Source: Martinezella lusitana (GTDB taxonomy: Bacteria > Pseudomonadota > Alphaproteobacteria > Rhizobiales > Rhizobiaceae). From it: DNA of 64,000 bases. Each line of letters begins with the position of its first letter. Positions within the stretch are counted from its first letter, which is position 1. The position numbers were made by a program, and so were the translations under genes. Positions 9,291-17,753 of this stretch are shown here, piece by piece. The DNA lies in NCBI RefSeq assembly GCF_016901135.1, contig NZ_JAFEVL010000073.1:332305-396304 (forward strand), read 5' to 3'. The notes under the pieces were generated by a model, which was not told where the DNA came from, did not search any database, and saw nothing but the letters and a program-made list of their open reading frames with translations.

Positions 9291-9491
9291 ATGAAAGCCG
9301 CAGATGTTCGCGCCCTGAGCGCCGACCAACTCAAGGACGAGCTTGCCAAGCTGAAGAAGGAGCAGTTCAACCTGCGCTTTCAGAAGGCGACCGGCCAGCT
9401 TGAGAAGTCCTCGCGCATCAACGAAGTCCGCAAGGACATCGCTCGCGTGAAAACCATTGCCCGCCAGAAGGCGGCAGAAGCAAAGGCCTAA
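9291..9491 (+). CDS. rpmC: 50S ribosomal protein L29
   Basis: L29 is a small helical protein near the tunnel exit. The 66 residues carry the family core (LSADQLKDELAKLKKEQFNLRFQKATGQLE) and the SRINEVRKDIARVKTI second helix. It is tightly packed between rplP (11 bp) and rpsQ (12 bp). Confidence 0.97.
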   Translation: MKAADVRALSADQLKDELAKLKKEQFNLRFQKATGQLEKSSRINEVRKDIARVKTIARQKAAEAKA

Positions 9492-9503
9492 AGGAAAAAT
9501 AAC

Positions 9504-9743
9504 ATGCCGAAGCGCATTCTGCAGGGCGTCGTGGTCAGCGACAAGAACGAGAAGACGGTAGTAGTCCGCGTAGAGCGTCGTTTCGCTCACCCGCTGCTCC
9601 AGAAGACCGTTCGTCGTTCCAAGAAGTACAAGGCTCACGACGAGAACAATCAGTACAAAATCGGCGACACCGTTTCCATCGAGGAATGCGCGCCGATCTC
9701 CAAGGACAAGACCTGGACGGTCGTTTCCGCCCAGGCCAAGTAA
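9504..9743 (+). CDS. rpsQ: 30S ribosomal protein S17
   Basis: S17 is an OB-fold 16S rRNA-binding protein. The 79 residues include MPKRILQGVVVSDKNEKTVVVRVERRFAHP cut across the usual beta strands and KYKAHDENNQYKIGDTVSIEECAPISKDKTW. It is followed by an unusually long 225-bp gap, with two hairpins, before rplN. Confidence 0.97.
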   Translation: MPKRILQGVVVSDKNEKTVVVRVERRFAHPLLQKTVRRSKKYKAHDENNQYKIGDTVSIEECAPISKDKTWTVVSAQAK

Positions 9744-9747
9744 CAGA

Positions 9748-9838
9748 ATTTCGCTCAGGCCCTTGCGCTTGGGCGAAATATCTGTATGAAGCACGAGCTT
9801 GGAAGCAGGACGCTCGAGTACGAGCGTTCTTTTGCTTT
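9748..9838 (+). terminator. tandem hairpins in the rpsQ-rplN gap, second terminator-like
   Basis: Two inverted repeats lie in this 225-bp gap. The first pairs 9748-9760 with 9767-9779 (two G-U pairs, no T-tract). The second pairs GGACGCTCG (9808-9816) with CGAGCGTTC (9821-9829) around AGTA and is followed by TTTTGCTTT, an intrinsic-terminator-like tail. Partial termination or processing here would separate the S10 operon from the spc operon; rplN may then have its own promoter. Confidence 0.6.
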
Positions 9839-9968
9839 ATTGATGGCCGGCGAAGATGACCCTGGTGGTCCCGAACGCTGGAGAAATCAGACAAGAGACT
9901 AGTCCATAAGCCGGGGTAGGGGGTCGTTAGGCCCAACCATTCCGGTAACAACAAGAAGGCGACCTGAC

Positions 9969-10337
9969 ATGATTCAGATGCAAACAAACCTCGACGTGGC
10001 GGATAATTCCGGCGCACGTCGTGTCATGTGCATCAAGGTGCTGGGCGGCTCGAAGCGCAAGTATGCCTCGATCGGCGACGTCATCGTCGTTTCGATCAAG
10101 GAAGCTATTCCGCGCGGCCGTGTGAAGAAGGGTGACGTGATGAAGGCGGTTGTTGTTCGCACCGCCAAGGACATCCGTCGTCCGGATGGCAGCGTCATCC
10201 GCTTCGATACCAACGCAGCAGTCCTCATCGACAACAAGAAAGAGCCGATCGGCACCCGTATCTTCGGACCGGTTCCGCGCGAACTTCGCGCCAAGAACCA
10301 CATGAAGATCATCTCGCTGGCTCCAGAAGTACTGTAA
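9969..10337 (+). CDS. rplN: 50S ribosomal protein L14
   Basis: L14 forms an intersubunit bridge and is the first gene of the spc operon. The 122 residues begin MIQMQTNLDVADNSGARRVMCIKVLGGSKRK in part and contain DVIVVSIKEAIPRGRVKKGDV. The protein is intact. rplX follows after 11 bp. Confidence 0.98.
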   Translation: MIQMQTNLDVADNSGARRVMCIKVLGGSKRKYASIGDVIVVSIKEAIPRGRVKKGDVMKAVVVRTAKDIRRPDGSVIRFDTNAAVLIDNKKEPIGTRIFGPVPRELRAKNHMKIISLAPEVL

Positions 10338-10348
10338 GGAGCGGAGCG

Positions 10349-10657
10349 ATGCAAAAGATCCGTAAAGGCGACAAGGTTGTCGTATTGGCCGGCAAGGACA
10401 AGGGCCGCACCGGCGAAGTCATTCAAGTAATGCCGAAGGAAGACCGTGCGGTCGTCCGTGGCGTCAACGTCATCAAGCGCCACCAGCGCCAGACGCAGAC
10501 CCAGGAAGCTGGCATTATCAGCAAGGAAGCCTCGCTTCACCTGTCCAACCTGGCGATCGTCGACAAGGACGGTAAGCCGACCCGCGTCGGTTTCAAGGTT
10601 GTAGAAGGCAAGAAGGTCCGCGTGGCCAAGACCTCGGGAGAAGTGATCGATGGCTGA
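10349..10657 (+). CDS. rplX: 50S ribosomal protein L24
   Basis: L24 is an assembly initiator with a KOW motif (KGDKVVVLAGKDKGRTGEV, residues 5-23). The 102 residues match family length. Its 3' end overlaps the rplE start by 8 nt, as often seen in spc operons. Confidence 0.97.
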   Translation: MQKIRKGDKVVVLAGKDKGRTGEVIQVMPKEDRAVVRGVNVIKRHQRQTQTQEAGIISKEASLHLSNLAIVDKDGKPTRVGFKVVEGKKVRVAKTSGEVIDG

Positions 10658-11207
10658 GGTAAAATACGAGCCGCGGCTCAAGAAGGAATACGGCGCCCGC
10701 ATCCGTGCGGCCATGCAGGAGAAGTTCTCCTACGCCAACGAGATGCAGATCCCGAAGCTTGATAAGATCGTGATCAACATGGGCGTGGGCGAGGCAACGG
10801 CTGATTCGAAGAAGCCGACCGTTGCTGCTGCCGATCTCGCAGCGATCGCCGGCCAGAAGCCGGTCATCACGCACGCACGCAATTCCATCGCAGGCTTCAA
10901 GGTCCGCGAGAATATGCCGATCGGCGCCAAGGTGACGCTGCGCGGCGCCCGCATGTATGAGTTCCTGGATCGTCTGGTCAACATCGCGCTTCCGCGCGTT
11001 CGCGACTTTCGCGGCCTGAACCCGAAGAGCTTTGACGGTCGTGGCAACTTTGCCATGGGCATCAAGGAACACATTGTGTTCCCTGAGATCAACTACGACA
11101 AGGTTGATCAGATGTGGGGCATGGACATCATCGTTTGCACGACGGCGAACACGGACGACGAAGCTCGGGCTCTTTTGACAGAGTTCAACTTCCCGTTCCG
11201 TCAATAA
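10650..11207 (+). CDS. rplE: 50S ribosomal protein L5
   Basis: L5 binds 5S rRNA in the central protuberance. The 185 residues include KIVINMGVGEA near residue 38, the QKPVITHARNSIAGFKVRE segment and the C-terminal GMDIIVCTTANTDDEAR. The start overlaps rplX by 8 nt. rpsN follows 33 bp later. Confidence 0.98.
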   Translation: MAEVKYEPRLKKEYGARIRAAMQEKFSYANEMQIPKLDKIVINMGVGEATADSKKPTVAAADLAAIAGQKPVITHARNSIAGFKVRENMPIGAKVTLRGARMYEFLDRLVNIALPRVRDFRGLNPKSFDGRGNFAMGIKEHIVFPEINYDKVDQMWGMDIIVCTTANTDDEARALLTEFNFPFRQ

Positions 11208-11240
11208 CCGTAACGACGAGCGTAGAAAAGGAACCCTGAT

Positions 11241-11546
11241 ATGGCGAAGACAAGCGCAGTTGAAAAGAACAAGCGCCGCCGCAATACGGTTGCCACCCAG
11301 GCCGCGAAGCGTGCTGCTCTGAAGGCAATCATCATGAACCAGTCTCTTTCGATCGAAGACCGGTTCAAGGCCACACTGAAGCTGGCATCGCTCCCGCGCG
11401 ATGGATCGAAGACCCGTGTTCGCAATCGTTGCGAAGTGTCGGGCCGTCCGCGCGCCTACTACCGCAAACTGCGCATGTCGCGTATCGCGCTGCGTGAACT
11501 GGGCAATTTCGGCAAGGTGCCGGGCATTGTCAAGTCAAGCTGGTAA
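11241..11546 (+). CDS. rpsN: 30S ribosomal protein S14
   Basis: S14 lies in the 30S head. This is the 101-residue long form without the zinc-binding CXXC pairs. The family C-terminus is clear (RCEVSGRPRAYYRKLRMSRI, then LRELGNFGKVPGIVKSSW). It has a good AAGGA ribosome-binding site. Confidence 0.98.
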   Translation: MAKTSAVEKNKRRRNTVATQAAKRAALKAIIMNQSLSIEDRFKATLKLASLPRDGSKTRVRNRCEVSGRPRAYYRKLRMSRIALRELGNFGKVPGIVKSSW

Positions 11547-11558
11547 GGAGCAGATTAG

Positions 11559-11957
11559 ATGACTATGACTGATCCTTTGGGCGATATGCTCACCCGCATC
11601 CGCAATGGCGCTTCGCGCCGCAAGTCGTCGGTTTCGACGCCTGCGTCCAAGCTCCGTGCACGTGTTCTCGATGTTCTGCAGGCTGAAGGCTACATCCGTG
11701 GCTACTCCGTCGTCGATTTCGGCAACGGCAAGTCTGAGCTCAGCATCGAGCTGAAATACTATGAAGGCTCGTCGGTGATCCGTGAGATCGGCCGCGTGTC
11801 CAAGCCGGGCCGCCGAGTTTATGTCTCGGTTAAGTCCATTCCGCAGGTCGCGAACGGTCTCGGCATCACCATCCTTTCGACTCCGAAGGGTGTGATGGCC
11901 GATCACCAGGCTCGTGAACAGAATGTTGGTGGCGAGGTTCTCTGCTCGGTCTTCTAA
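11559..11957 (+). CDS. rpsH: 30S ribosomal protein S8
   Basis: S8 binds the central domain of 16S rRNA and in several bacteria represses the spc operon. The 132 residues start MTMTDPLGDMLTRIRN; the ATG at 11559 is 8 nt after AAGGAG, which favours it over the second ATG at 11565. The C-terminal GLGITILSTPKGVM segment is conserved. Confidence 0.98.
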   Translation: MTMTDPLGDMLTRIRNGASRRKSSVSTPASKLRARVLDVLQAEGYIRGYSVVDFGNGKSELSIELKYYEGSSVIREIGRVSKPGRRVYVSVKSIPQVANGLGITILSTPKGVMADHQAREQNVGGEVLCSVF

Positions 11958-11999
11958 GATCGGACAGGGATCTCCTTCGAAACAGACAGGTTTGAAAAA

Positions 12000-12533
12000 A
12001 TGTCTCGTATCGGTAAAAAGCCCGTTCAGGTGCCTGCAGGGATCACGGCCTCGGTTGATGGCCAAAAAGTGACTGCCAAGGGCCCCAAGGGTGAGCTGTT
12101 TTTCGTCGCTAACGACGAAATCGGTCTCAAGCTGGAAAACAATGCAATCGTCGTAACGCCGATTAACGACTCGAAGGATGCTCGCGCAAAGTGGGGCATG
12201 TCCCGCACGATGATCGAGAACATCTTCAAGGGTGTTAAGGACGGCTACGAGCGCAAGCTCGAAATCAACGGCGTCGGCTACCGTGCCTCCATGCAGGGCA
12301 AGAACCTGCAGCTCGCGCTCGGCTTCAGCCACGACGTGGTCTATGAGCCGCCGCAGGGTATCTCGATCGCTGTGCCGAAGCCGACGGAAATCGTCGTCAC
12401 CGGCATCAACAAGCAGCAGGTCGGCCAGGTTGCCGCAGAAATCCGCGAATACCGCGGTCCTGAGCCCTACAAGGGCAAGGGTGTTAAGTATGCTGACGAG
12501 CGCATCGTCCGCAAAGAAGGCAAGAAGAAGTAA
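12000..12533 (+). CDS. rplF: 50S ribosomal protein L6
   Basis: L6 sits near the GTPase-associated centre. The 177 residues comprise the usual duplicated fold, starting MSRIGKKPVQVPAGI and ending in the signature PEPYKGKGVKYADERIVRKEGKK. rplR follows after 12 bp. Confidence 0.98.
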   Translation: MSRIGKKPVQVPAGITASVDGQKVTAKGPKGELFFVANDEIGLKLENNAIVVTPINDSKDARAKWGMSRTMIENIFKGVKDGYERKLEINGVGYRASMQGKNLQLALGFSHDVVYEPPQGISIAVPKPTEIVVTGINKQQVGQVAAEIREYRGPEPYKGKGVKYADERIVRKEGKKK

Positions 12534-12545
12534 GGATCACGCGAA

Positions 12546-12908
12546 ATGGCTAGCAGGAAAGAAGCACTTGCGCGTCGCGCCAACCGCGTGCGCCGTCAAA
12601 TCAAGGCGGTGGCCAATGGCCGTCCGCGCCTGTCGGTTCATCGCTCGTCAAAGAACATCTACGCCCAGGTCATCGATGACGCGGCTGGCAAGACCCTTGC
12701 GGCTGCCTCCACGCTCGACAAGGATCTGCGCGGTTCTCTGAAGACCGGTGCCGATACCGCCGCAGCTGCCCTGGTTGGCAAGCTCGTTGCCGAGCGCGCC
12801 TCCAAGGCCGGCGTGAAGGAAGTCGTGTTCGATCGCGGCGCCTTCATCTATCACGGCCGCATCAAGGCTCTCGCCGATGCGGCTCGCGAAGGCGGCCTGA
12901 CCTTCTAA
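12546..12908 (+). CDS. rplR: 50S ribosomal protein L18
   Basis: L18 binds 5S rRNA with L5. The 120 residues show RLSVHRSSKNIYAQVIDD, KAGVKEVVFDRGAFIYHGRI and the terminal DAAREGGLTF motif. It is followed by a 126-bp gap with two strong hairpins before rpsE. Confidence 0.98.
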   Translation: MASRKEALARRANRVRRQIKAVANGRPRLSVHRSSKNIYAQVIDDAAGKTLAAASTLDKDLRGSLKTGADTAAAALVGKLVAERASKAGVKEVVFDRGAFIYHGRIKALADAAREGGLTF

Positions 12909-12916
12909 TCAAGTTT

Positions 12917-12998
12917 CCGGCCGGCAGCCAATAGGCGCCGGCCGGATTTCACCGGACCGCAAATCTCCGTTTGGAGGTTGATGCGGTCCTTGTTGTTT
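12917..12998 (+). terminator. two strong hairpins between rplR and rpsE
   Basis: CCGGCCGGC (12917-12925) pairs perfectly with 12937-12945. A second stem, GGACCGCA (12954-12961), pairs with TGCGGTCC (12982-12989), encloses a nested CTCC/GGAG hairpin, and is followed by TTGTTGTTT. The second is terminator-like. The two may attenuate or process the spc transcript, or support a separate rpsE promoter; activity is not shown by sequence alone. Confidence 0.55.
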
Positions 12999-13034
12999 GC
13001 CGATTGCACCCGGAAAAGAAAAAGGAAGAGGACA

Positions 13035-13604
13035 ATGGCACAGGAAAAGAGGGGCTCGCGGGATGACCGCCAGAGCCGTGACGAGCGCGATAGCGAATTC
13101 GTCGACAAGCTGGTCGCGATCAACCGCGTCGCCAAGGTTGTAAAGGGTGGCCGCCGCTTCGGTTTCGCCGCTCTCGTTGTTGTTGGTGACCAGAAGGGCC
13201 GCGTAGGCTTCGGTCATGGCAAGGCACGCGAAGTGCCGGAAGCCATCCGCAAGGCCACCGAAAGCGCCAAGCGCGACCTGATCTTCGTACCGCTGCGCGA
13301 CGGCCGTACGCTGCATCACGACGTCCATGGCCGCCATGGCGCCGGCAAGGTTCTGCTGCGCTCGGCCAAGGTCGGTACCGGCATCATCGCCGGCGGTCCG
13401 ATGCGCGCCGTTTTCGAAACGCTCGGCGTTCATGACGTCGTTGCCAAGTCGACCGGTTCGTCGAACCCGTACAACATGGTTCGCGCCACGTTCGACGCCC
13501 TGAAGCACCAGGTTCACCCGAAGGACATCGCAGCTCAGCGCGGCATCAAGTATGCCACCCTGCAGGCTCGTCGTACCGCTTCGGGCAACGCCTCCGAAGA
13601 ATAA
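13035..13604 (+). CDS. rpsE: 30S ribosomal protein S5
   Basis: S5 contributes to decoding accuracy. The ATG at 13035 gives MAQEKRGSRDDR and 189 residues. An in-frame ATG at 12978 would begin inside the upstream hairpin and add an unconserved basic leader. The conserved VVKGGRRFGFAALVVVGD and GVPEAI-like (REVPEAIRKATESAK) segments are intact. AGGAAGAGGAC provides the ribosome-binding site. Confidence 0.97.
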   Translation: MAQEKRGSRDDRQSRDERDSEFVDKLVAINRVAKVVKGGRRFGFAALVVVGDQKGRVGFGHGKAREVPEAIRKATESAKRDLIFVPLRDGRTLHHDVHGRHGAGKVLLRSAKVGTGIIAGGPMRAVFETLGVHDVVAKSTGSSNPYNMVRATFDALKHQVHPKDIAAQRGIKYATLQARRTASGNASEE

Positions 13605-13617
13605 GGGAGTTTGACCT

Positions 13618-13827
13618 ATGGCCAAGACGACCAAGAAGGCTGAAGCCAAGACCGTTACGGTCGAGCAGGTTGGCAGCCCGATCCGCCGTCCGGACGTTCA
13701 GCAGAAGACGCTGATCGGTCTCGGACTGAACAAGATGCACCGTCGCCGCACGCTGGAAGATACCCCGGCCGTTCGTGGCATGATCCGTGCTGTCCAGCAT
13801 CTCGTTCGCGTTGTCGACGAGAAGTGA
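13618..13827 (+). CDS. rpmD: 50S ribosomal protein L30
   Basis: L30 is a small 23S rRNA-binding protein. The 69 residues carry the family pattern VEQVGSPIRRPDVQQKTLIGLGLNK cut across strand and helix, then HRRRTLEDTPAVRGMI. It has a short alanine/lysine-rich N-terminal extension typical of alphaproteobacteria. Confidence 0.97.
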   Translation: MAKTTKKAEAKTVTVEQVGSPIRRPDVQQKTLIGLGLNKMHRRRTLEDTPAVRGMIRAVQHLVRVVDEK

Positions 13828-13844
13828 GCCGGAGGTAATTCGCT

Positions 13845-14330
13845 ATGAAATTGAATGAGATCAAGGATAACGAAGGCTCGACCCACAGCCGCAAGCGCCT
13901 CGGCCGCGGCATCGGCTCCGGCTCCGGCAAGACCGGTGGCCGTGGTGTGAAGGGTCAGAAGTCCCGTTCGGGTGTTGCGATCAACGGCTTCGAAGGTGGT
14001 CAGATGCCCATCTATCGTCGCCTGCCGAAGCGCGGCTTCACCAACATCTTCGCCGCCGATTACGTTGTCGTATCGCTGGCTCGCATTCAGGCTGCCGTCG
14101 ATGCCGGCAAGCTCGATGCCAAGAAGACCGTTGATGCCGCTGCCCTCAAGGCTGCAGGCGTGATTCGCCGCGTCAAGGATGGCGTTCGCGTTCTCTCGGA
14201 CGGCGAGCTGAAGGCGAAGATTACGCTTGAAGTTGCAGGCGCTTCCAAGTCTGCGGTCGAAAAGATCGAAAAGGCTGGCGGCTCCATCAAGCTGCTCGCT
14301 GCTGCCGCCGAAGCTTCTGCCGCAGAATAA
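13845..14330 (+). CDS. rplO: 50S ribosomal protein L15
   Basis: L15 is a late-assembly 23S rRNA-binding protein. The 161 residues contain the basic glycine-rich N-terminus (KRLGRGIGSGSGKTGGRG) and the FEGGQMPIYRRLPKRGF motif. It is followed immediately by a strong intrinsic terminator rather than running straight into secY. Confidence 0.98.
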   Translation: MKLNEIKDNEGSTHSRKRLGRGIGSGSGKTGGRGVKGQKSRSGVAINGFEGGQMPIYRRLPKRGFTNIFAADYVVVSLARIQAAVDAGKLDAKKTVDAAALKAAGVIRRVKDGVRVLSDGELKAKITLEVAGASKSAVEKIEKAGGSIKLLAAAAEASAAE

Positions 14331-14340
14331 TCTTATCAAT

Positions 14341-14375
14341 AATCGCCCGAGGTGCTTCACTTCGGGCGATTTTTC
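14341..14375 (+). terminator. strong Rho-independent terminator after rplO
   Basis: AATCGCCCGAGGTG (14341-14354) pairs with CACTTCGGGCGATT (14358-14371) with one G-U pair and a 3-nt loop. The stem runs directly into a TTTTT tract (14370-14374). It lies 10 bp after the rplO stop and 180 bp before secY, so at least part of secY-adk-alpha transcription probably starts downstream of it. Confidence 0.85.
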
Positions 14376-14554
14376 TCCCATATGTGAGCCTCACGAATCT
14401 GAACGATGCGGCAGTGTCTTTCCGGTTGACAACGGGAACCAAGGGTGAGGCGCCCGATTGCATGGCAATCCGCCCGAAGCCCGAATTTTGAACAATTTAC
14501 TTACTGATTCCGGACCCGGCCGATTATGCCGGAATTGGTAGTGCGGAGATTTGC

Positions 14555-15895
14555 ATGGCTTCTGCAGCGGAACAACTGGCGTCCAATCTCAATTTCTCGA
14601 CTTTCGCCAAGGCCGAGGATCTCAAGAAGCGCTTGTGGTTTACGCTCGGCGCTCTCCTCGTCTACCGGCTCGGCACCCACATTCCGCTTCCTGGCCTCAA
14701 TCCTGCCGCTTACGCCCAGGCTTTCCAGAATCAGTCGGGCGGTATCCTTGGCCTGTTCAACATGTTCTCGGGCGGTGCCGTGCAGCGCATGGCGATCTTC
14801 GCGCTCGGCATCATGCCCTATATTTCAGCCTCGATTATCGTTCAGCTGATGACGTCGGTCGTGCCTTCGCTTGAGAACCTGAAGAAGGAAGGCGAGCAAG
14901 GCCGTAAGATCATCAACCAGTACACCCGCTACGGTACGGTGCTGCTCGGCGCATTGCAGGCTTACGGCATTGCGATCGGCCTTGAGCATGGCAACGGCGT
15001 CGTCATAGATCCAGGCTGGTTCTTCCGTCTTTCGACCGTCGTCACGCTGCTCGGCGGCACGATGTTCCTGATGTGGCTCGGCGAGCAGGTTACCTCGCGC
15101 GGCATCGGCAACGGTATTTCGCTGATCATCTTCGCGGGCATCGCGGCCGGGCTGCCGACGGCACTTGCCGGTACGCTCGAACTCGGCCGAACCGGCGCTC
15201 TGTCGACCGGTCTCATTCTTGCCGTGCTCGTCGTCGCTGTTCTGGTCATTGCGCTCATCGTTTTCGTCGAGCGCGCGCAGCGTCGTCTGCTGATCCAGTA
15301 TCCTAAGCGACAGGTCGGCACGCGGATGTTCCAGGGCGATACGTCGCACCTGCCGCTGAAGCTGAACACGTCTGGTGTTATCCCGGCGATCTTTGCCTCG
15401 TCGCTGCTGCTGCTGCCTGCAACCGTCGCCGGTCTCGGCAACAACACGGCGCTGCCAACCTGGGTCACCTCGATCGTCGCGGCCCTCGGTCACGGCCAGC
15501 CGCTCTACATGGTGCTCTATGCCGGCCTGATCGCCTTCTTCGCCTTCTTCTATACCGCGCTGGTCTTCAACCCGAAGGACACGGCGGACAACTTGAAGAA
15601 GCACGGCGGCTTCATTCCCGGGATTCGTCCGGGCGAGCGCACCGCCGAATATATCGATTACGTGCTGACCCGCATCACGGTCATCGGCGCGATCTACCTC
15701 GTCTTCGTCTGCATTCTGCCCGAAATTCTCGTGTCCCAGACCGGTATTCCCTTGTCTCTGGGTGGCACTTCGCTTCTGATCGTGGTTAGCGTAACGCTGG
15801 ATACGGTGGCGCAGATTCAGGGTCACCTGATTGCACAGCAATATGAAGGCCTGATCAAGAAATCGAAGTTGCGTGGAGGAAAGAGGGGGCGATGA
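14555..15895 (+). CDS. secY: preprotein translocase subunit SecY
   Basis: SecY forms the protein-conducting channel of the inner membrane. The 446 residues have the ten-TM pattern, with LVYRLGTHIPLPGLNP at TM1, the RGIGNGISLIIFAGI motif, the PLKLNTSGVIPAIFASSLL segment and the C-terminal LRGGKRGR tail. The stop TGA overlaps the ATG of adk by 4 nt, so the two are coupled. Confidence 0.98.
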   Translation: MASAAEQLASNLNFSTFAKAEDLKKRLWFTLGALLVYRLGTHIPLPGLNPAAYAQAFQNQSGGILGLFNMFSGGAVQRMAIFALGIMPYISASIIVQLMTSVVPSLENLKKEGEQGRKIINQYTRYGTVLLGALQAYGIAIGLEHGNGVVIDPGWFFRLSTVVTLLGGTMFLMWLGEQVTSRGIGNGISLIIFAGIAAGLPTALAGTLELGRTGALSTGLILAVLVVAVLVIALIVFVERAQRRLLIQYPKRQVGTRMFQGDTSHLPLKLNTSGVIPAIFASSLLLLPATVAGLGNNTALPTWVTSIVAALGHGQPLYMVLYAGLIAFFAFFYTALVFNPKDTADNLKKHGGFIPGIRPGERTAEYIDYVLTRITVIGAIYLVFVCILPEILVSQTGIPLSLGGTSLLIVVSVTLDTVAQIQGHLIAQQYEGLIKKSKLRGGKRGR

Positions 15896-16542
15896 GACTC
15901 ATACTTTTAGGGCCGCCGGGAGCAGGTAAGGGGACCCAGGCCCAGCGTATCGTGGAAAAGCACGGCATTCCGCAGCTTTCCACAGGCGATATGCTGCGGG
16001 CTGCGGTGGCGGCTGGGACTGAAGTTGGCAAGCGCGCCAAGGCCGTCATGGACGCCGGCAAGCTTGTTTCCGATGAGATCGTCAACGCCATCGTTTCCGA
16101 GCGCATCGATCAGCCGGATTGCGCCAGGGGTTTCATTCTCGACGGTTTCCCGCGCACTCTGGTGCAAGCGGATGCCACCGAGCGGATGCTGAAGGCCAAG
16201 GGTCTGGAGCTTTCCGTTGTCATCGAGCTCAAGGTTGATGATGCTGAACTGATTCGCCGCGTCTCCGGCCGTTATTCTTGCTCGAACTGCGGCAGTGTCT
16301 ATCATGACACCGACAAGGTTCCGGCGACGGCTGGTCTCTGCGACAAATGCGGCTCGACGCATTTCAAGCGCCGGCCGGATGACAATGCCGAGACCATGGC
16401 AACCCGTCTCCAAGTCTACTACAAGGAGACCTCTCCGCTGATCGGCTACTACTACGCCAAGGGCAAGCTGCAGAGCATCGACGGCATGGCCGATATCGAG
16501 CATGTGACGGACAGCATCGAAGGTATCCTGGCTAAGCTTTAG
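15892..16542 (+). CDS. adk: adenylate kinase
   Basis: Adenylate kinase interconverts ATP + AMP and 2 ADP. The 216 residues have the P-loop GPPGAGKGT (7-15), the STGDMLR AMP-binding segment and FILDGFPRT. The LID carries C130, C133, C150 and C153, a Cys4 zinc-binding pattern found in long-form kinases. The start codon overlaps the end of secY (ATGA). Confidence 0.97.
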   Translation: MRLILLGPPGAGKGTQAQRIVEKHGIPQLSTGDMLRAAVAAGTEVGKRAKAVMDAGKLVSDEIVNAIVSERIDQPDCARGFILDGFPRTLVQADATERMLKAKGLELSVVIELKVDDAELIRRVSGRYSCSNCGSVYHDTDKVPATAGLCDKCGSTHFKRRPDDNAETMATRLQVYYKETSPLIGYYYAKGKLQSIDGMADIEHVTDSIEGILAKL

Positions 16543-16760
16543 ATAGCTTAAAATAAACTTGCCGGAGCGGTTGCTTTTTTGCGCTGATTCCGCTAAACAC
16601 CGCGCCAACTCGCGACATGCTATGCGATCGGCGCGGATTTCCATCGGGAAGTCCGGGTACGGTCGTTTTGACATGTTGCGGACTCAATCGAACAAGCAGC
16701 TCCCGGGCTGCATAACAAGACCCTTTGCCCTAAGGCAAAAGGAATGCAAGGAGAACAGGC

Positions 16761-17129
16761 GTGGCTCGTATCGCTGGCGTCAACATCCCGACTGCAAAGC
16801 GCGTAGTTATTGCGCTTCGTTACATTCACGGGATCGGACCGAAGTTTGCACAGGAAATCTGCGAGAAGGTCGGTATTCCGGCCGAGCGTCGCGTCAATCA
16901 GTTGACGGATGCTGAAGTTCTGCAGATCCGCGAAACCATCGACCGTGACTATCAGGTCGAAGGTGACCTGCGTCGCGACACCGCGATGAACATCAAGCGT
17001 CTGATGGACCTGGGCAGCTACCGCGGCCTGCGTCATCGTCGCGGCTTGCCGGTTCGTGGCCAGCGCACGCACACCAATGCTCGTACCCGCAAGGGGCCGG
17101 CAAAGGCGATTGCTGGTAAGAAGAAGTAA
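16761..17129 (+). CDS. rpsM: 30S ribosomal protein S13
   Basis: S13 bridges to the 50S subunit. The 122 residues start at GTG (ATTGC-rich context, AAGGAGAACAGGC before it), giving MARIAGVNIPTAKRV, and end with RGLRHRRGLPVRGQRTHTNARTRKG cut across helix and tail. It opens the alpha operon, 218 bp after adk. Confidence 0.98.
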   Translation: MARIAGVNIPTAKRVVIALRYIHGIGPKFAQEICEKVGIPAERRVNQLTDAEVLQIRETIDRDYQVEGDLRRDTAMNIKRLMDLGSYRGLRHRRGLPVRGQRTHTNARTRKGPAKAIAGKKK

Positions 17130-17150
17130 TTTCCGGGCAACCGGATGGGG

Positions 17151-17177
17151 GAGGCTGGCGGTCCGCCGGCCTCTTTT
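17151..17177 (+). terminator. terminator-like hairpin between rpsM and rpsK
   Basis: GAGGCTGGC (17151-17159) pairs with GCCGGCCTC (17165-17173) with one G-U pair, and TTTT follows. It sits 22 bp after the rpsM stop. It may attenuate rather than end transcription, since rpsK-rpoA follow on the same strand. Confidence 0.6.
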
Positions 17178-17260
17178 GAGTTTGGAACGGCGCTAATCGG
17201 GCGCCGCTCCGGTGGAGCCGCTGGCATTACGGCGGTGCAGAGATCCAAGAAAGGACTACC

Positions 17261-17650
17261 ATGGCCAAGGAAGCCGTACGCGTTCGCCGTCGCGAGCGTA
17301 AAAATATTTCGTCGGGCGTCGCACACGTCAACTCGACCTTCAACAACACGATGATCACCATCACCGACGCACAGGGCAACGCTATTGCCTGGTCGTCTGC
17401 TGGTGCCAAGGGCTTCAAGGGTTCGCGCAAGTCGACCCCGTTCGCTGCTCAGATCGCCGCTGAAGACTGCGCCAAGAAGGCTCAGGAACATGGCATGAAG
17501 TCGCTGGAAGTTGAAGTTTGCGGTCCGGGCTCTGGTCGTGAATCCGCTCTGCGCGCGCTCCAGGCTGCTGGTTTCATGATCACGTCCATCCGCGACGTGA
17601 CCCCGATCCCGCACAATGGTTGCCGCCCGCGCAAGAAGCGTCGCGTCTGA
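17261..17650 (+). CDS. rpsK: 30S ribosomal protein S11
   Basis: S11 shapes the mRNA exit channel on the platform. The 129 residues include GVAHVNSTFNNTMITITDAQGN in part, KGSRKSTPFAAQIAAEDCA and the C-terminal VTPIPHNGCRPRKKRRV. It is preceded by a 131-bp gap holding a terminator-like hairpin. Confidence 0.98.
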   Translation: MAKEAVRVRRRERKNISSGVAHVNSTFNNTMITITDAQGNAIAWSSAGAKGFKGSRKSTPFAAQIAAEDCAKKAQEHGMKSLEVEVCGPGSGRESALRALQAAGFMITSIRDVTPIPHNGCRPRKKRRV

Positions 17651-17665
17651 TCATCGCCACTCTCG

Positions 17666-17736
17666 ACACCGGCCGGGGCAGATGCGCCCGGCTTGGTGTT
17701 TCTCAAGCTCGGTTGCCACGATTGGATGGTGGCAAC
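17666..17736 (+). promoter_or_regulatory. two hairpins upstream of rpoA
   Basis: The first pairs ACACC and GCCGGG (17666-17670, 17672-17677) with CCCGGC and GGTGT (17687-17692, 17695-17699), followed by TTTCT. The second pairs GTTGCCAC (17712-17719) with GTGGCAAC (17729-17736) and ends 17 bp before the rpoA ATG, where it could influence ribosome access. Both are seen directly; function is inferred. Confidence 0.5.
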
Positions 17737-17753
17737 GAACGGAAGGCAAAAAC

